Shown here: positions 37,701-48,900 of the stretch, piece after piece
How positions within the stretch are numbered: position 1 is the stretch's first letter
Layout of the letters: every line of letters starts with the position of its first letter
Made by a program: the position numbers and the translations under genes
Origin: Sphagnum compactum
Taxonomy: Eukaryota > Bryophyta > Sphagnopsida > Sphagnales
Assembly: GCA_965153455.1 (NCBI GenBank)
Contig: OZ234496.1
Coordinates: 8,331,863-8,395,862, forward strand
Direction of reading: 5' to 3'
Length of the DNA: 64,000 nucleotides
The notes under the pieces: generated by a model
Seen by the model: only the letters and a program-made list of their open reading frames with translations
Told to the model about the DNA's origin: nothing
The model's database searches: none

Positions 37701-38126
37701 GTCTTTCAGGACTCACCAATCATGCAAGCATCATATACAACTGACATAGGGCCAGTTTTCAGCAGAAATGAAGGAGAATGAGAGAGAGAGCAAATGCAGG
37801 ATGTGATGTGTTTGAAAACAAAATTGGAGTTGTGGGGAAGGCAGCAGGTAGATTCACTCACTGGTTGGTAGGTAGGAGAGAGGTGGGCAATGCACAATAC
37901 CATCTTGTATGCATACTGGGTACATCTTGCTGCTGCTGGGGCTTGGTTTGTTCTGCATTGCAAAAATTATACCCTGGGACTTTGTAGGTTTGACAAGCCA
38001 AAGAGCTAAGCAGCAGCAGCAGCTGGAGTAGGAGAACTCTTTCACGTAGTATAGGAACACTTTATACAAGTCAGTTTCTAACCAAAGCAGCTAGCAGCTG
38101 CCTCACAATCCATGTGACATCCATGG
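34771..38126. other. AT-rich spacer grading into the ABC1K upstream region
   Basis: Around 35140-35370 there are about three imperfect units of roughly 80 bases built on caaattgcacctacttg, ttcaaaaagttgctt and related blocks. Otherwise I see nothing gene-like. From about 37400 the composition becomes less AT-rich. The open frames at 37706-37963 and 37778-37987 overlap on opposite strands and show no domain. Confidence 0.4.
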
Positions 38127-38263
38127 GTCCTTCCTTGATCACCATCAGCTGAGCATGGTGTGATCAAGGACCAGGGAGCTCAAAAGCCTGTGTGCAAGCT
38201 TGGGTGTTGAGCATAGTGTAATCAACGACCAGGGTGCTCAAGTCAATGCTCAAGTTTGGGTGG
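38127..38263. repeat. Hairpin and 57-base tandem duplication upstream of ABC1K9
   Basis: ggtccttccttgatcac at 38127 is inverted as gtgatcaaggacc at 38161-38173, giving a short hairpin. The right arm is part of a unit, tgagcatggtgtgatcaagg through gcttgggtgt (about 38150-38207), that is repeated in degraded form at about 38207-38263. It lies about 0.7 kb before the ABC1K9 start codon and could be promoter-proximal, but no function can be read from the sequence. Confidence 0.6.
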
Positions 38264-38956
38264 TTTTGGCAATTTAGGAGATCAGTTTCAAAGGGTTTTT
38301 AGTTGTCTTAATATGTTGCAGATGAGCCCTTCCTGCCTGCAGATGGCCTTCAACAAAGTACCTTACTCTGAGAGAGAGAGAGCGTCATGCCAAAATGCAA
38401 GAGAGTAATATGGTCACAGAGATTAACATGTTCAGAGAAGGAGTCAGTCACGCAGGAGAGCAGGAGGACTTGCTCCATCTCTTCTTCCTCACTTCCTCTG
38501 CCAAAAATCCTCACAAACCCCAAAAAACTGCTGTGAACCACCCTCTCCTCCTGCCGCCCCTCTCTGTCTCTCTCATGGCGCTCGCGAACTTCCCTTGAAG
38601 AAGAAGTAGTTGATGCATAAGGGAAAACCAGTTCGCGCGCAGACCCAAAACGGTGAATAACACACCTCTCTCTTTCTCTCTCTTCTGAACCTGAAAAGCA
38701 ACTTTCCCACAACCAACAGGAGCATCTACGAGAGAGTGAGGGCCACGTTCGACAAAAACAAAAAGAGAAGACTGTGGATCAGAGAAGAAGAGAGAGAAAC
38801 TGTAATTCAGAGGGACCCCAGAAACAAACAAACAAACAAATCCTTCCGTGCGTGCGTGTGTGCCTGCGCGAGGAAACAAATCCTCCCAATCAAGCAAGGA
38901 AGGAGTGGGAATTGAAGAATTCATTCCATCCCAGTTTAGGGTTCGATTTCTTTCCC

Positions 38957-41900
38957 ATGGCGAACGCTGCAATCTCCATGGCATACCATCGTCTACCGCA
39001 AACTCTGTGTCGTCCTCAGGTCTTCTTCTTGTTTCCAGCTTTTCTTGCTCAAAGCTCTTTGCTCAGGTTTTGTGGGTTTTGTGGGTGTGGGTGCTTCTTG
39101 AGGGTTTTGGGGAGTAGAGGAAATTGTGGTATCGTCTTGTAGCAAAAAATGTCGTATCAAAGATGGGTTTCTCGAGAGCTGCTCTAAGAAGAAGAAGAAT
39201 TTGTGGGGAATGGGTGGGTGGTCCTGTTGTTGTTGAATAAGAAGGTGCAGGAGGGAAGAAGGCTTGTACAGCAATGGAATTCTGCTGCAACAAGGCCACA
39301 GCACATAATCTGGGCACGATCCTCCACTTCTTCAACAATCCCCACACAAACACAAAAGGATCAGCAGATTAGAACAACAGGTTGGTTCTTTACAAAAAAA
39401 AATACAGAAAAAAACTATCTTTTTTACCATTGCTGCAGCTCAACTTCCTTTGATGAATTTGACATGGATTCTGAGCTTATTCTTCTTCTTCTTCTGCATC
39501 TTCACCAGGATGCAGTCAAGAACAAAACCTAGCGGAATCGTCAACGGAATGTCAGTGTCTATGGTTCAAGGCTCATGCACTCATGTCTGTGACCACAAGA
39601 AATTCTTGCAGTCTGTGTCTGAGACCAGAGGAAATCCTTGCAGTTGGGGTTTTTCTTTTGCTGAAAGAATGTTTCTGGGTTTTGCTTTATTTGTTCTGGT
39701 TTTGGGTTTTTTTTTTTTTTAAATTTTTTTGGTGCGTTTTGCAACAGAGAGGTTAAAGGAATTGAACAAGCTCCTGGAAGATGTAGCACGAACTGCAATC
39801 AGCACAGGACCAAGAGGAGCAATCAGATTAGCACAAGGCATTGAAGCTGTGGTATCTGTTGGTAGTGAATATCTTCTTCAGCTCTACAGAGTATTCTTTC
39901 TCTGCTCCTTACTCTCGTCACTACCCCATCATCTCATACCATTCATCACAGTTTGTGTGCATCTCCGATGGCAGAAGCCTCCCATGAATGAATGAATCCT
40001 CCCTCTGGGTTTTTGCTCAGAAAACTCTGACTGCACAGAGAGACAGAGACAGAGAGAGATCTTTGCATCTTTTGTTTTCATTCCTGTTTTTTTGCACAGA
40101 CATATTTGCAGGATTGCAGGATGATGTTTCATGCAACACATTTTTGGTATGATAACCATTCATGCATTTGGTATGGCGTTAATGTTGAGTTTGCTAATAC
40201 CGGGTTTGAATGTGGAGTTGCAGAATCCACCAACAGCAGCAGCAACATCACCAAATACAATGCCAAGTTTTATTTTGAACCCTCCTGGAGCTGCTGATCT
40301 GCGACGCCTATTTGAGCGGCTTGGGGCAACTTACGTCAAGTTGGGTCAGGTCTGTTGTTAGGCAGGCGTATATGATGGATTCAGCTCTGATTTTTACAGG
40401 AAGCAAGTGTTTGGAAGTCTTTGTCATCTTCATAAAGTAGTGATATTCAGGATTCTTACAAGATACAAAATGTGGATTTTGGTCTGCAGTTCATAGCATC
40501 AGCTCCAACATTGTTCCCAGCAGAGTACGTGAAAGAGTTTCAAAGCTGCCTGGACAAAACACCAGCTGTGCCATTTAATGAAATCAAGGCCATTATTCGC
40601 CAAGAGTTAGGCCGCCCTCTGGAAGAGGTTTACGATTTTATTGATCCCCAACCACTTGCCTCTGCTTCGGTAGCCCAGGTACAGATCTGCAGAGGCATGC
40701 CTAGGAAACAGAAGTGTGTTCTTGTGCAGTAAGGCACTAGGTAGTGCCTCAAATTTACTTTCTACAGATTTCTTCCTGATGCTGAAGGTCCTAGCCATGG
40801 AATTTTCTGATGTGTACCCCCTATACAGTCTTTGCCAAGATTCAAAGTATGTCAAGGTGCCTGCCCCCTTGTGTCTTTCAACAAGCATTGGCGTCTTCAC
40901 AGGTACATGCAGCAAGACTAAGAGGGAGTCAGAAGGAGGTGGTGATCAAGGTGCTGAAGCCAGGAGTGGAGGACATTCTAACTGCTGACCTCAGTTTCCT
41001 CTATGTGACGGCTCGAATTCTGGAATTTTTGAATCCGCAGCTGAGCCGCACATCTCTGGTTTGCAGACTCTATTATGCCCATTTCTTGTTGTTGTTCTGT
41101 CAGCTTGTTGTCTTATGGCGCTTCTTAATGCACAATCCTTATGTTTTGTTCATCAGTTTTGTGTTGGAATTCAGGTTAAGTTGTGAAGCAATCAATGCTG
41201 GTGAGATATGCTATATTTTGGAACTTCTCAGTCTCTCTCTCTCTCTGTGCACACACACACACACATATCTATTGGGTAGGTTTCCTCAGTTGGGTCTGTT
41301 TCCCTTTTGCAGGTGGGGATTGTTGGAGATATAAGGGCATCAATGCTGGAAGAAGTGGACTTCAGGAAGGAGGCAATGAACATTGACAGTTTCCGGAATT
41401 ATGTGGAGGTAATGGGTCTTGCAAACCAGGCAACAGCCCCCTTTGTTTATCGGCATTGCAGCACACAGCGGGTACTGACTATGGAACGACTATATGGTGT
41501 CCCACTCACAGACTTGAACTCCATCCGCTCCATTGTCCCCAGTCCTGAGGTCACACTTATCACAGCTCTCAACGTCTGGTCAGTGCCTCTTATCTCTCTC
41601 TTATCCTGATGTCTGCTTTACTGGATGACAAGATACACATACCAGCCAAAAAAGAAAAATTGCAGTGTTACAATGATGCTGATGGATATACCTGCCATAG
41701 CAAATCGTTCAATACCTATCATGTCGCATGTGAAGAAAGTGCAAAAAAATGGGTGTCCTTCATTTGTCACAGAGACTAAGTAGCAGCTGCGTATATGTTT
41801 TGCTTGGTTTGTGCTAGGTTTGGAAGCTTGATAGCTTGTGAAACATTCCATGCAGACGTGCATGCAGGCAACTTGCTGGTACTGAATGATGGACGTGTGG

Positions 41901-43156
41901 GCTTCATTGACTTTGGTAACAAATCTTCCTTCTTACCACTTTAGCTTGTGTTCAAGGATATACATGCTCTAGAAGGCAGTGGTGTGTGGGTTCTAGGCAC
42001 TGCAATTCTTGAGTAAAGGGATTCTGGGTATTTTGGAATCCCCAGATGTTGGGTTTCAGAACTTATAGTCTCTGAACCATCTTGGACACTGGGGTCAGGA
42101 TGTGATTGTGGAATCAGAGTGAAATGCAAACAGAAAAGGCTCTGAAAACTCAAAGGAAAGTGAATTTGTTCTCTCATCAAGTGCTGACCACATCTGTCAG
42201 CTGTCTGCTCTATTTGTCATCTCAATCACAGCATTCTGGTTCTGTGTTTGCAGGTATAGTAGGGCGCATCTCTCCACCTACATGGGCAGCCATGGAAACA
42301 TTTCTGGCATCAGTGGGGAATGGCCAATACACAGCAATGGCAACAGCGTTGGTTCAAATGGGCGCCACAGATTCAGCTGTCGACATCACCAGCTTTTCTA
42401 GGGACCTGGAGAAAATTTTCTCGGCCGTGCAGGTAACCCTTTTGAAAAGATCTTCTGCAATTCGTAGAATCAAGCATGTTGATTCTATATGTTCTGGACT
42501 GGACACATCAGTGTTTGATTGTGCACAAAGCTGCTGTTCACATATGAATGAAAAACTCTGTCAACACACAGGGGTTAGAGTTAAGGTAAATTTCCAGACC
42601 TTGAAAGTATAAGAGAACTGTCAGTGGTTAAATTATCTGATTTCTCTCTTAGTCACTGAGTTCATAAGAGTTTCTCTCCTGCACAGGACTTGGACACAGA
42701 TGTCCTCATCACAACGACTGCAGGAGGACCGGGAAGTGCTACTGTAGCTGCAACCATGGCAATTGATGAACAGCAAATCAATGCCCTCCTGCTTGATGTG
42801 GTATGTAGTACCCTCACCCTGAAGAATGTAGTGGGATAAATCAGCAAGATTACAGATCCTATTACAGTTTCCCGGCACTAGTGGTTTTTTGTCCACCCAT
42901 CTTGCTCTTATCTTACAATGCCCAACAACACTTTTGTAAAGCTCTGCATTTGTTTTCTGTGCAGATTCGAGTGAGTGAGGCATATGGGTTGAAGTTTCCC
43001 CGAGAGTTTGGACTTCTACTGAAGCAACTCCTGTATTTTGACCGTTATACACGATTATTGGCTCCAAACCTGAATGTTCTTGAAGATGATCGAATTTCAC
43101 TCAGGAATCGTGGATCGCAGCCAGATCCATTTGGTCCACGTCAGCCCCGGTTCTAA
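38957..43156 (+). CDS. ABC1K9: ABC1/aarF-domain atypical protein kinase, plastid ABC1K9 type
   Basis: A member of the ABC1 (UbiB/ADCK) family of atypical kinases, which in plastids associate with plastoglobules and prenyl-lipid metabolism. Eleven exons join in frame to 551 residues: 38957-39019, 39251-39380, 39748-39890, 40224-40349, 40490-40678, 40903-41058, 41313-41578, 41818-41915, 42254-42432, 42687-42800 and 42965-43156. The first 60 or so residues are Ser/Thr/Arg-rich, like a transit peptide. Family motifs are YVKLGQ (KxGQ, K151), the Ala-rich loop ASASVAQVH (about 211-219), VVIKVLKPG (K233), MLEEVDF, FHADVHAGN (about 368-376) and the metal-binding DFG at 389. Length and C-terminal sequence (YFDRYTRLLAPNLN) resemble the short plastid ABC1K9 as I remember it; the paralogue call is less sure than the family. 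The first donor (GTCTTC) is weak. A downstream 55-base repeat array lies in the probable 3' UTR. Confidence 0.9.
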
Positions 43157-43172
43157 GCATAGTAGTAGTTGT

Positions 43173-43390
43173 CCCTTCCTTGGTCCACAGATTGTCCATA
43201 TCCCAATTGGAGATCTCTTGGAATGATCCCTTCCTTGGTCGACAGATTGTCCATACCCAATTGGAGATCTCTTGGAGTCATGACCCTTCCTTGGTCCACA
43301 GATTGTCCATACCCAATTGAAGATCTGTTGGATTTGTCCCTTCTTTGGTCCACAGATTGTCCATACCTGATTGAAGATCTCTTCTTGAAC
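43173..43390 (+). repeat. Tandem repeat in the ABC1K9 3' UTR, about 55-base unit, four copies
   Basis: Four imperfect units start at about 43173, 43228, 43284 and 43338. Each contains cccttccttggtccacagat followed by tgtccatacccaattgg and agatctcttgga. The array begins 17 bases after the ABC1K9 stop codon and would be transcribed as part of its 3' UTR. Unit spacings are 55, 56 and 54 bases. Confidence 0.9.
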
Positions 43391-44369
43391 CAGTAGTGAA
43401 GATGCCCATTCTGAGGTTCGCAGGTTACAGGGAAATTGCCTCAGTAGGGGAAACAATATAAACACAGTTTATAACTTTGATCTGCATCACATCCAGATGG
43501 AAAGGTGTGCAGATCCTGGATTTAGGGTTCCAAGTTACAACCATTTTAACTTCAGTTAGGGTGCCAATTCTTCAGTTTGTTTTGGGTTACCAATTCTGTG
43601 CAAACATCCCCTTTCAAATCTAGGTACAAGAAGCTTGAGTTTATGTATTAAACTCTCTAGAATTCTGTAACCTTGTTCTAACAGCATTCCCAATATAGTA
43701 TGTTTTCTGTACAATTTTTTATCATATTTTATGTGCGGTGGCACTTTCAGATGATGACAAATTGCAAAGAGTCCAATGTCCGGGTTTTTCTCAAATTCTA
43801 GTTTTTCCATGAGAGAAATGCTGCCAAACAGATGAGTGAACTTTCATAGACCAATAACTTCAACAGTTAAACATGCAAGTTCGTTCATCCTTCCTATCAA
43901 AGATACAAGTCTGACAAATTTGGTTACGCTTTTGTTTCAGCTCACCATGTGGATGGGTTGGGAACAGCATTTGGTGGGGACAATGCGATTGTGCTTTTGA
44001 TCAAGTTGCGTGGAGACAAAAGTGCATATTTTTGGAGGGGGATTACAGGATTGCACTGTAAAATTCCGTGCAAAATCTAAAAGTCAAAACTGGTGTTTCT
44101 TCAATACCAGACAGGTAAAGACTTTTACACTTAAAAACCCTTATGATTTTCACAAGGTTTTCTAACAAAATCATTTTAGAATAGAATAACCACTTTAATG
44201 GCCAATTCTCTCACTTGCATGCAATGAATACAAAAGCCATGTGTAAATTTCATTCTGCACACTGTGATATGTGCCTACAGGCAAACATAGATGAAAAGTG
44301 CTGTAGATGTTGGAAAGTTGAGAATTGAGCCCAAAAACAGTTATGGGGTCTTTTACAATCAATGGGTTC

Positions 44370-44407
<38 letters not shown>

Positions 44408-45919
44408 TTAAATTTACTTAAATTAAATGATACATGATTAGAAGTCAGACCCAAAGATGTGTCCAAACACACTAACTTGGGAGTTGCTATTAATATTCCA
44501 TCCAAACTAGACTCAAAATCCTTAAACGTAGGCAAATTGTGGGAAGAGGTTGAAGCTATGATTAAGGCTTAAACATGAAGGTAGACTAATGCAATCAATG
44601 GCAACAACTATTGGAAGTGTTGGTTGTTAGAGGAAAGATCTCACTTGATATATAGAAGATGTCCTTTGTGGCTTCCATAGTGATATTACGGTGGAATTCT
44701 ATCAATCTAGCTTCATATTTGATGGGCTCCTAGGGTTTGAATTAATCCCTTCTTGTGCAAATGTGAAAGACTGCTTCAATTAAAATTGGTCGTGCAGTTC
44801 AGGAATAAAACATCAATTGCCAAAGTACAGAAAAAGTGGCATTAATTGCATAACACTCATAAGAAACATGAAGAATATGTATATTCAAAAGAACATTCCA
44901 ATAATCCATTGCACTGAACTCTATAACTAAACTGGTTGTAGATTATTTGCCATCCTTGATGGCAAAGGCATTAGTAGCATTAGAGTATCTATGAAGACCT
45001 CTGGCCATGACAATGCAAACAGCATAATTAAGTTCTATTTAATGTGGCTAACAAAAGATCAACCAGAAGCCATGTATGTGGTGTTGTAGAACTGAATTCA
45101 TATTTATTGCCAGCACTCCTGTACTACTCACCATTGTGCTAAACCATTATTCAATATTTCTCATCACACAGAAAGCATGTTTTCCTGCATTCAGATGTCT
45201 TGAATCTTTGTTTCAGACCAAGTTACAAAGAATTTTGATGTCAGTTAGAATTAACAAAAGCCTCCTGAGGAATGGGGACAAGGTCCTCACAAAACAGAGA
45301 TGATGTGCAGAGACGAGTGCAGAAACAAACAAGTTGGACTCAAGTAGCATAGATCTGCCGTGGAATCTCTCCAGGGAGAACCAAACACCTTTCATGATTG
45401 GTATGTTGTGTGGAGATGACCGTCCCTGCAACTGGCTTCAATCACTGGACACCAACTCTTGGATGCTGAGACTGGTGCCCCAAATGGTGGTTGAGGGGAC
45501 TCTTACAACCTTCTCCCAGTGTTGAGGAGTCCCACTGTAGGCCAGCTCTCAGGACTAACAAAAGCTCAATAGATGATTGCAATGGGTGTGTTTGCATTCC
45601 TATCATATGTTGGCAATGCTCAGCTACTGGAGTACCCATGAGGGTTTTGACCAGCATCTGCATAGATGATTTCTGCAACATGATGTAGAACAAACACATG
45701 CAGATCGATCCTACCAGAGAGAAGCCAACAACTGTAGAACCAACATGAAGCTCCATCATGGCACCACATCTCAATCAAGAAGGGGCCTAAAAAAGAACCA
45801 GAAACAAATGGACTTATAAAGCACCAAAGAGAACTGAAGACCACCCAGAGGGGGGAAAAATACCCTGCTAAAACTTTTGGTCACATGAATAAAAAGCCAG
45901 AATCCAAGTAGCATCACCA
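43391..45919. other. Spacer between convergent genes ABC1K9 and NFD5
   Basis: This contains the remaining 3' UTR sequence of ABC1K9 and the 3' region of the minus-strand NFD5 gene. A (CT)n microsatellite occupies 44372-44404. Open frames at 45334-45525 and 45442-45774 overlap on opposite strands and are not gene-like. No RNA gene is seen. Confidence 0.45.
44372..44404 (+). repeat. (CT)n microsatellite, 33 bases
   Basis: An uninterrupted ctct run in spacer DNA, directly visible. Confidence 0.95.
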
Positions 45920-48900
45920 TCAAAATGTGGAAAAACCTGACACAACTTTGTTCATCAACCGCTCCTTCTCTTTCAGACGAATGCTAGGGTTGCTCTGCAT
46001 GCACATATATATTGTTAGAGAGTTGCCACCAGCAGGAAATTTTCACCTCCTTGTGCACTGAAAAGCGAATCTACAGATGCTCAAGTGCCAAATCTAACCA
46101 GTCTTCTAGGAAGTTCTTCCATTTTTATGGGCAATGCCAAACTGAAACTGGACACAACATTCAACTGATATGCAGGTTCACTAGTTTCAAGACTAAGGCA
46201 TTTCACTTGGACAACCAGATTCTCATTCATGACTTTTAGTCAAGGCTTCCCAGGTTCTTACCTACAACAGCTGTTCACAGTGTAGGCCACTTTTGTACAT
46301 TGTACCAAAACCACTCATTGCTCTTCAGCAGTGCAATTATTGAGTTATAGAAAACTTGGAGCATTGAAAGGTGCAAGAGAAGAACCTGAAGAGAGAGCAG
46401 CGCCATTTTTGTAAAATCTGCCATCTCGGGAAGAACATGAGCAGGCAGAGTATCTGCAATGGCGTCCAGCTTCACTTTCTGTTGCCTAGCTGTTGGTCGG
46501 TCTGGACCCGCATATAACTGAACCAGCTTCTTCAAATGGTGGGCTTTCCCTAAGATGTCTTTCACCTCTTCCTGATCAATTCAAATCCACCACACAGAAA
46601 CCAGCCCTGTCTTAATATATCTCATTATAATGAGGCTCTACTCTATTTTCTCAAAACAGGGAATGAGGCTCATCCAATCACCAACATCAGTGACACCAAA
46701 AATTGTTTGTTCGCTGTTAGATCCATTTCATACCTCCCACATCTCCTCTGTGATATCGTCACGCATGAGATAGGGCTTAACGCGTGCCATAGTTTCTTCC
46801 AGTGATATTTGTGGGGTGTCATCTATATCTGGATTGTCACTGAAGTTCTCCATTGCATATTCAGGTTCAAAATCCAACTGCCACAAGTCAACAAACCTTT
46901 TCAACTTTCCATCCCTCACAAAGAAGAGGTGCTCTCACATTTACTAAACCTATATTCAAACAAAACCACCTGCTATCACACACAAACTAGGCCTATTTTA
47001 ACCCCCAAAAACTGCTCATGAGCCATATTTGCAGCTGGTCAGACCAATGTCCAAAGGTTTCCAACAATGATTAGAATTTGCTCTTAACTTTTCCCTTATA
47101 TAATATGTTGACTGGACCCACATCAATATGGACATCATGGTTTGAACAGAAACCATGTTGAAAATGAAATACAGAACAGGACACTTGCTCATTGTATGCC
47201 TTAAATAAAATTAACATAAAACATATACCAGGAACTTGGTATGAAGGGCACTCTTGAATTGTTCCTCTTCATCCAGTGCTTTCAGGCGATCCTCATCTTC
47301 TGGTGTCATTTCTCGCAAAGTCAATGGCACTTGTGGCACATCCTCTTCTAATGCCCTGCAACACACACAAATACATACAGGCAAGAACTTATTCAAACTT
47401 CATGCACAAATCATAACACACTATATCAGTCAAAGCAAATGTCATCATTCCTAAAAAGCAGACACACCCCTCCAGACAAGACCCTCTGACCTGCGCTGCC
47501 TGGGTCGTATTTGCCGCTTGAACCTATCCTTATCAGACTGTGAGCCTGTTCGAGGAGCTGTGGTGTCTGGTCCCTTCCTGCGAAACCTGTTGGCCACAAA
47601 GTCAGTCACATCTGAGAACTTGTCCACAGGTCCACCCCTCCTTCGCCTCTCCTCCTCTATGGACAGGTTCTTGTCGATTCCCTCCTGCAGAACTGCTACA
47701 GCCCGCTGCACAGCATCTTCCCTTGAGAGCTGTGGCCTTGGTGGTGACAAGCTCCTCTGCACCCAGCAAATTATGTACAGTGTTACTATAGGCAATTGCT
47801 GGACCCATAATAAGGCTACACTATCAAATGCTTAACCAACAATGTCCAGCATGTACCGGTGCTGGTGTCCCTTGTCTTTCAGGCAGCTTTGCTAGTAATG
47901 CCATTGCTCGCTCTCTAGCCTGCTCCCTTGAAAGCTCTGCATGAGGCAATCTCTCTTTTTGACCTGCTTTTGCTCCAATGGAAGCAGGGGGTGACACAAG
48001 GGGCTGGCCAGGTGAACCTTGTGGTGCCCCTCGTCCACGACCTCCTGCTCGCATACTAGCATCCGGCAGTGGTGCTCCTCTTCCACGACCAGCTAACACT
48101 GCTGAGGGTAAATTTGGCAACATAGAAGGATTGAACTCTACAGCCCTTCCAGAATCTTCAAAAAGTCCACCAACTCTTCCACGACCAGCTACAGCCCCTG
48201 CTGAGGGCACATTTGGCAAAATAGAAGGATTTAAGTCTCCAGCCCTTCCAGAATCTTCAAAAAGTCCACCAACAGGTGGTTGTTTCAGCAGCCCTCGAGA
48301 AGAGTGCAGGCCCTCTGACTCATCAACACGCTGGTCAAAGAAACTCCCAGGTGCCATAATCTCAGGCTTCTTAGTATCAGTACTTGGGGCTGCAAAACCT
48401 CGTGACACTCCTGTTGCCTTTGATTCTTCTTTGATGAGTGTATGTGAGGGAGGTGCACTTTCTACTGGCTCTGCAGTCTGAGGGTGCAGATCCCTTGTCC
48501 TTGGTGATAATTGACCGGGACCAGTTGTAGCTTCCTCATCTGCAATCTGAGGCTCAGGAACTGATGCCTTTTCTACCAGATGGAACTCAATTGCTGTCGC
48601 CTCCTCAGCATGGACAAGCTCTTCTGGAGTCTCATCTATTGTAGCTCTCTTTTCAGTTTCAGGTGCACTGCTCATGGACACTGAAGGGGGCTGTTCCATT
48701 GTCGGGGATACAGCAGAAGTCTTTGATTTTACCAAAGCCTCTCGCATCAGCTTGTACACTGTGTCCATCTTGTCAAACTGGCCTGACTTACTGTATATTT
48801 CCACAAGCAAATTGTAAGTGGGAACAGTCACATGGACACCATCTGCCTTCATGTCCTCATAGACCTGGTCAACCTCAGCAAAACGCCCTGCATTGTAGTG

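Noticed and set aside
45334-45774. Possible small gene between ABC1K9 and NFD5
   Set aside because: Open frames overlap on both strands, lack family features, and lie where the NFD5 3' region is expected.
47518-48481. Long plus-strand open frames opposite NFD5
   Set aside because: They are complementary shadows of GC-rich NFD5 exons 4 and 5. The minus strand carries the conserved protein and fitting splice sites.
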